Below are positions 61,270-64,000 of a stretch of 64,000 nucleotides of DNA, piece after piece. This DNA is from Kutzneria sp. CA-103260 (GTDB lineage Bacteria; Actinomycetota; Actinomycetes; Mycobacteriales; Pseudonocardiaceae), in assembly GCF_018263855.1 (NCBI RefSeq), contig NZ_CP073318.1, forward strand, positions 8,618,001-8,682,000. The letters are read 5' to 3'. Position 1 is the stretch's first letter; each line of letters starts with the position of its first letter. The notes beneath the pieces are model-generated. The model worked only from the letters and a program-made list of their open reading frames with translations, was not told where the DNA came from and searched no databases. The translations under genes and the position numbers were made by a program.

Positions 61270-63093
61270 TCAGGCCGGCGAGGAGGAGCGCCGCGACCGC
61301 AACCGGGACCGGATGGCCAGCTTGCGGTGCCGGCCGTCGGTCTGGCCCTCGCCGAAGCGCAGCACGTCCCGGTCGCGGGTGAAGCCGAGCGGGTCGGGGG
61401 CGTGCAGCCGGAGCATGATCCGGTTGACGTCCTCGGGCCGCCGCCGGCTGGTCGCCTTGCTCACGATGATCATGGTGAGGAACGCGATCGGCACGGTGAC
61501 CAGCGCCGGCTGCGTCACCACGGCGGGCGCCCAGTTGCCGGTGTAGCCGCTGACGATGTTGGTGATCAGGGCCAGCGCGACCAGGCTGCCGCCGAGCACC
61601 ATGCCGACCCCGGCGCCGACCCAGGTCAGGCCCCGCCACCAGATGCCGAGCATGAGCACCGGGCAGAAAGTCGAGGCGGCCATGGCCAGCGCCATGCCCA
61701 CGCCGAGCGACACGTCGTTGCTGCGCAGCAGCAGCGCGGCCACCAGCGGGGCGAGCACCACCAGCACGGTCGACCAGCGGAAGTCCCGGACCCGGCCGCG
61801 GGAGACGTCGGTGGAGACCACGCCGGCCAGGCTGACCAGCAGCCCGGACGAGGTGGACATGAACGCTGCGAACGCGCCGGCGGCCACCACCGCGCCGAGC
61901 ACCTGCCCGGCCAGACCGGGCAGCATCGCCTGCGGCAGCAGCAGCACGGCCGCGTCGGTCTTGCCGGTGACCAGCAGCTGCGGCTCGTAGATGCGGGACA
62001 GCGCGCCCAGTAAAGCCGGGAACAGGTAAAAGGTGCCCAGCAGCAGCAGCACGTGCAGCGTGGTGCGACGAGCCGACCGGCCGTCGGGGTTGGTGTAGAA
62101 GCGGGCCAGCACGTGCGGCAGGCCGAGGATGCCCAGGAACGTGGCGAAGATCAGGGAGTAGCTGTCGAACAGCTCCGGCAGCCCGCCGGACTGCGGCCGC
62201 AGCCAGTCGGCGTTGTCCTGCACGGAACTGGTGATGGTCGGCACCAGCGTGCCGGCCTTGAATGTCAGCTGCGTCTTGGCCCCGACCTGCTGCTGGCCGG
62301 CGTTCCAGAAGGCCGGCCCGTCGGCCCGGATGCCGTTGACCCAGCCGTGCACGTCCGGCAGCCGCATGGGCTGCGCGACCTCCAGCTTCACCGCCTGGTC
62401 CAGGGTCACGGTGGTGTCCTGGGTGAACATCGGCGGGCCCGGTGTGGTCAGGCTCTGCTGCCCGTCGGGCGACCCGCCGCCGGCGAACACCACGCACAGC
62501 ACGAACGCCGGCACGCTGATCGCGAACAGCTTCACCCAGTACTGGAACGCCTGGACCAGGGTGATGGCCCGCATGCCGCCGCTGAGCACGTTGACCACGA
62601 CCACGATCGTCACGACAACCACGCCGAGCCAGCCCGGCGCCCACGGCAGCACGGTATTGAGCGTCAGCCCGGCCCCTTGCAGCTGCGGGATCAGGTAGAT
62701 GTAGCCGATGGCCACGGTGATCACGGCGGCGACGCCGCGCAGGCCGCGGGAGCCGAGCCGGGCCTCCACGAAGTCGGGCAGCGTGTACGCCCCGGAACGG
62801 CGCAGCGGGGCCGCCACGAACAGCAGCAGCGCCAGGTAGCCGGCGGTGAAGCCGATGGCGTACCAGAGCTCGTCCGGCCCGTTCTTGAGCACCAGGCCGA
62901 CGATGCCGATGAACGAGGCCGCGGACAGGAACTCGCCCGCGATGGCGGCGGCGTTCTGGTGCACCGACACCCGACGGCGGGCGACCAGGAAGTCTCGGGT
63001 GGTGTTGGCCGTGCGGGAGCCGTGATAGCCCAGGTAGAACGTGCCGAGCACGATGATGGCGATACTCACGCAGGCCAGTGCGTTGATGCCCAT
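61270..63093 (-). CDS. sodium/solute symporter (ActP-like)
   Basis: 607 residues, about 13 membrane segments. SSS-family features: RRVSVHQNAAAIAGEFLSAASFIGIVG, GAYTLPDFVEARLGSRGLR and AGAFAAFMSTSSGLLVSLAG. Resembles the acetate/short monocarboxylate group. The loop at about 215-300 is unusually long. It starts one base after the DUF485 stop and belongs to the LytTR-DUF485-SSS unit seen in many actinomycetes. Confidence 0.92.
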   Translation of the reverse strand: MGINALACVSIAIIVLGTFYLGYHGSRTANTTRDFLVARRRVSVHQNAAAIAGEFLSAASFIGIVGLVLKNGPDELWYAIGFTAGYLALLLFVAAPLRRSGAYTLPDFVEARLGSRGLRGVAAVITVAIGYIYLIPQLQGAGLTLNTVLPWAPGWLGVVVVTIVVVVNVLSGGMRAITLVQAFQYWVKLFAISVPAFVLCVVFAGGGSPDGQQSLTTPGPPMFTQDTTVTLDQAVKLEVAQPMRLPDVHGWVNGIRADGPAFWNAGQQQVGAKTQLTFKAGTLVPTITSSVQDNADWLRPQSGGLPELFDSYSLIFATFLGILGLPHVLARFYTNPDGRSARRTTLHVLLLLGTFYLFPALLGALSRIYEPQLLVTGKTDAAVLLLPQAMLPGLAGQVLGAVVAAGAFAAFMSTSSGLLVSLAGVVSTDVSRGRVRDFRWSTVLVVLAPLVAALLLRSNDVSLGVGMALAMAASTFCPVLMLGIWWRGLTWVGAGVGMVLGGSLVALALITNIVSGYTGNWAPAVVTQPALVTVPIAFLTMIIVSKATSRRRPEDVNRIMLRLHAPDPLGFTRDRDVLRFGEGQTDGRHRKLAIRSRLRSRRSSSPA

Positions 63094-63094
63094 C

Positions 63095-63529
63095 TCAGTG
63101 GTCGACCATGCTGACGAAGTCGCGCTCGTGCCGTTCGGCCCGCCGCACGTACCACACGCCCAGGCCGTAGAGCAGCGGATACGGCAGCGCCCCGAGCAGC
63201 ACCCAGGACAACCGGATGCCGAACACCGTCAGGTCGCCGAACTCCGGGAACAGGAAGAACAGCAGCGGCAGGCTGGCCAGCGAGAAGATGAGCAGCACGG
63301 CCATCCAGAACGAGGTGCGGAACTGGGCCCAGACCAGGCTGCGCACCAGGTGCTCGCCGACGCTGGTCTGCTCCTCGAGCTCGACGATGGTGCGCGCGAC
63401 CGCCTTCGAGCCCTTGGCCTCGGCCAGCACGACCTTCTTGCGCCGGGGTGGCTTGCGGACCGGTGACGGCTGCCGCTCGACCGGTACCAGCTCGGCCGAG
63501 GGCTTCTCGGGCGTCCGGTCGCCGGTCAT
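63095..63529 (-). CDS. DUF485-like small membrane protein
   Basis: 144 residues: hydrophilic basic N-terminus (about 1-50), then two membrane segments (about 73-95 and 105-125) and a short tail, as in the DUF485/YjcH proteins encoded before SSS symporters. It may be a transporter subunit. ATG 63529 overlaps the LytTR stop by four bases (ATGA). Confidence 0.85.
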   Translation of the reverse strand: MTGDRTPEKPSAELVPVERQPSPVRKPPRRKKVVLAEAKGSKAVARTIVELEEQTSVGEHLVRSLVWAQFRTSFWMAVLLIFSLASLPLLFFLFPEFGDLTVFGIRLSWVLLGALPYPLLYGLGVWYVRRAERHERDFVSMVDH

Positions 63530-64000
63530 GTGCCGGTGCCCCAGCCGTGCTTGGGCTGTCGGACCAGCCGGTCCTTGAGCTCACGGGTGTGCCGGCGGCT
63601 GACCGGCAGCTCCTTCTCGTCGGCGCCGGCCCCGACCACCACGGTGTAGCCGGACGAGCCCATGCGCAGCTCGGTGACCAGCGGCAGCGACACCAGGAAG
63701 GAGCGGTGGATGCGGATGAAGCCGGCGTCGGCCCAGCGTTCCTCCAGCTGGGCCAGCGGGATGCGGACCAGGTGGCTGCCCTCCGCGGTGTGCAGCCGGG
63801 CGTAGTCGCCCTGGGCCTCCACGTAGCGCACGGTCGAGCGGGGCACCAGCTTGGTGGTGCCGGCCAGTTCGACCGGGATCACCTCGTCGTCGTTCTGCTG
63901 CTCGACCAGGCCGCCGACCGGGGCCGCCGGGGCCGCGCTGAGCATCCGGAACTTGGCCACCCGGTCGATGGCCATGTCCACCCGGGCCTGCTGCGGCGGC
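63526..64000 (-). CDS. LytTR-domain response regulator, 5' end outside window
   Basis: The frame is open to the window edge. The visible 158 residues contain a C-terminal LytTR DNA-binding domain (RSTVRYVEAQGDYARLHT, FIRIHRSFLVSLPLVTELR, ELPVSRRHTRELK). The preceding sequence (QARVDMAIDRVAKFRML) looks like the helix-linker after a receiver domain, so the phosphorylation domain should lie beyond 64000. A GTG at 63981 could be an internal start but is less likely. It probably controls the symporter operon in response to a histidine kinase outside the window. Confidence 0.87.
   Translation of the reverse strand, partial: PPQQARVDMAIDRVAKFRMLSAAPAAPVGGLVEQQNDDEVIPVELAGTTKLVPRSTVRYVEAQGDYARLHTAEGSHLVRIPLAQLEERWADAGFIRIHRSFLVSLPLVTELRMGSSGYTVVVGAGADEKELPVSRRHTRELKDRLVRQPKHGWGTGT

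Overview
The window is high-GC actinobacterial chromosome with tightly packed genes, many GTG starts and frequent 1-4 base start/stop overlaps. The galactan genes glf and glfT2 imply an arabinogalactan cell wall (Mycobacteriales/Pseudonocardiales). F420/LLM enzymes, a DevR-type regulator, SigE-type sigma factors and DUF5926/DUF4328 proteins fit a Pseudonocardiaceae-like soil actinomycete. The genus is inference. I see no rRNA or tRNA genes, CRISPR array, transposase, prophage or plasmid functions.

Layout. 0-12 kb: cell-envelope glycan genes. These are glf-glfT2, a divergent operon (large DUF6541-type membrane protein, DPM1-like GT2, DUF2304 partner), and a leftward operon (HAD phosphatase, GT2, LhgO-like oxidase, GalE-like epimerase, flippase). 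12-20 kb: housekeeping (LLM flavin enzyme, serS, a DUF350/glutathionylspermidine-synthase-like cluster, septum-formation protein, zincin, pheA, phosphatase, macrodomain, GNAT). 20-28 kb: a low-oxygen respiratory module. A DevR/DosR-like response regulator faces an operon cydA-cydB-cydDC(fusion)-histidine kinase, with a DosR-box-like palindrome ahead of cydA. 28-29 kb: a convincing yybP-ykoY (Mn2+) riboswitch ahead of a TMEM165/GDT1 transporter gene. 29-33 kb: homogentisate catabolism (hmgA divergent from an unknown gene, fahA and an IclR regulator) with a 17-bp operator-like palindrome. 33-37 kb: four tandem paralogous membrane proteins of unknown function. 37-44.4 kb: a five-gene operon SWIM / DUF5691 / MoxR ATPase / DUF5682 / VWA, a coherent but poorly understood NTP-dependent system. 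44.5-54 kb: iron-box-controlled DUF2470 gene, CPBP protease, arginine deiminase, aldo/keto reductase, MarR-controlled ABC exporter, a DUF3800-like gene followed by two hairpin repeats, and ferritin. 53-64 kb: two sigma-factor/membrane-protein pairs, DUF952, DUF5926, GDPD, P450, DUF4328, rhodanese, and a LytTR regulator-DUF485-solute symporter operon running off the right edge.

The strongest non-coding signals are: the Mn2+ riboswitch; the DosR-like box; the iron box; an inverted pair of multi-hairpin elements (37.2-37.4 and 45.3-45.4 kb) with a compensatory base-pair change; two tandem 59-bp hairpin repeats with conserved flanks and a covarying core (51.6-51.8 kb); and three intergenic DnaA-box clusters within 6 kb (52.4, 55.1, 58.3 kb). 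Functional names come from motif recognition by eye; no database search was run.
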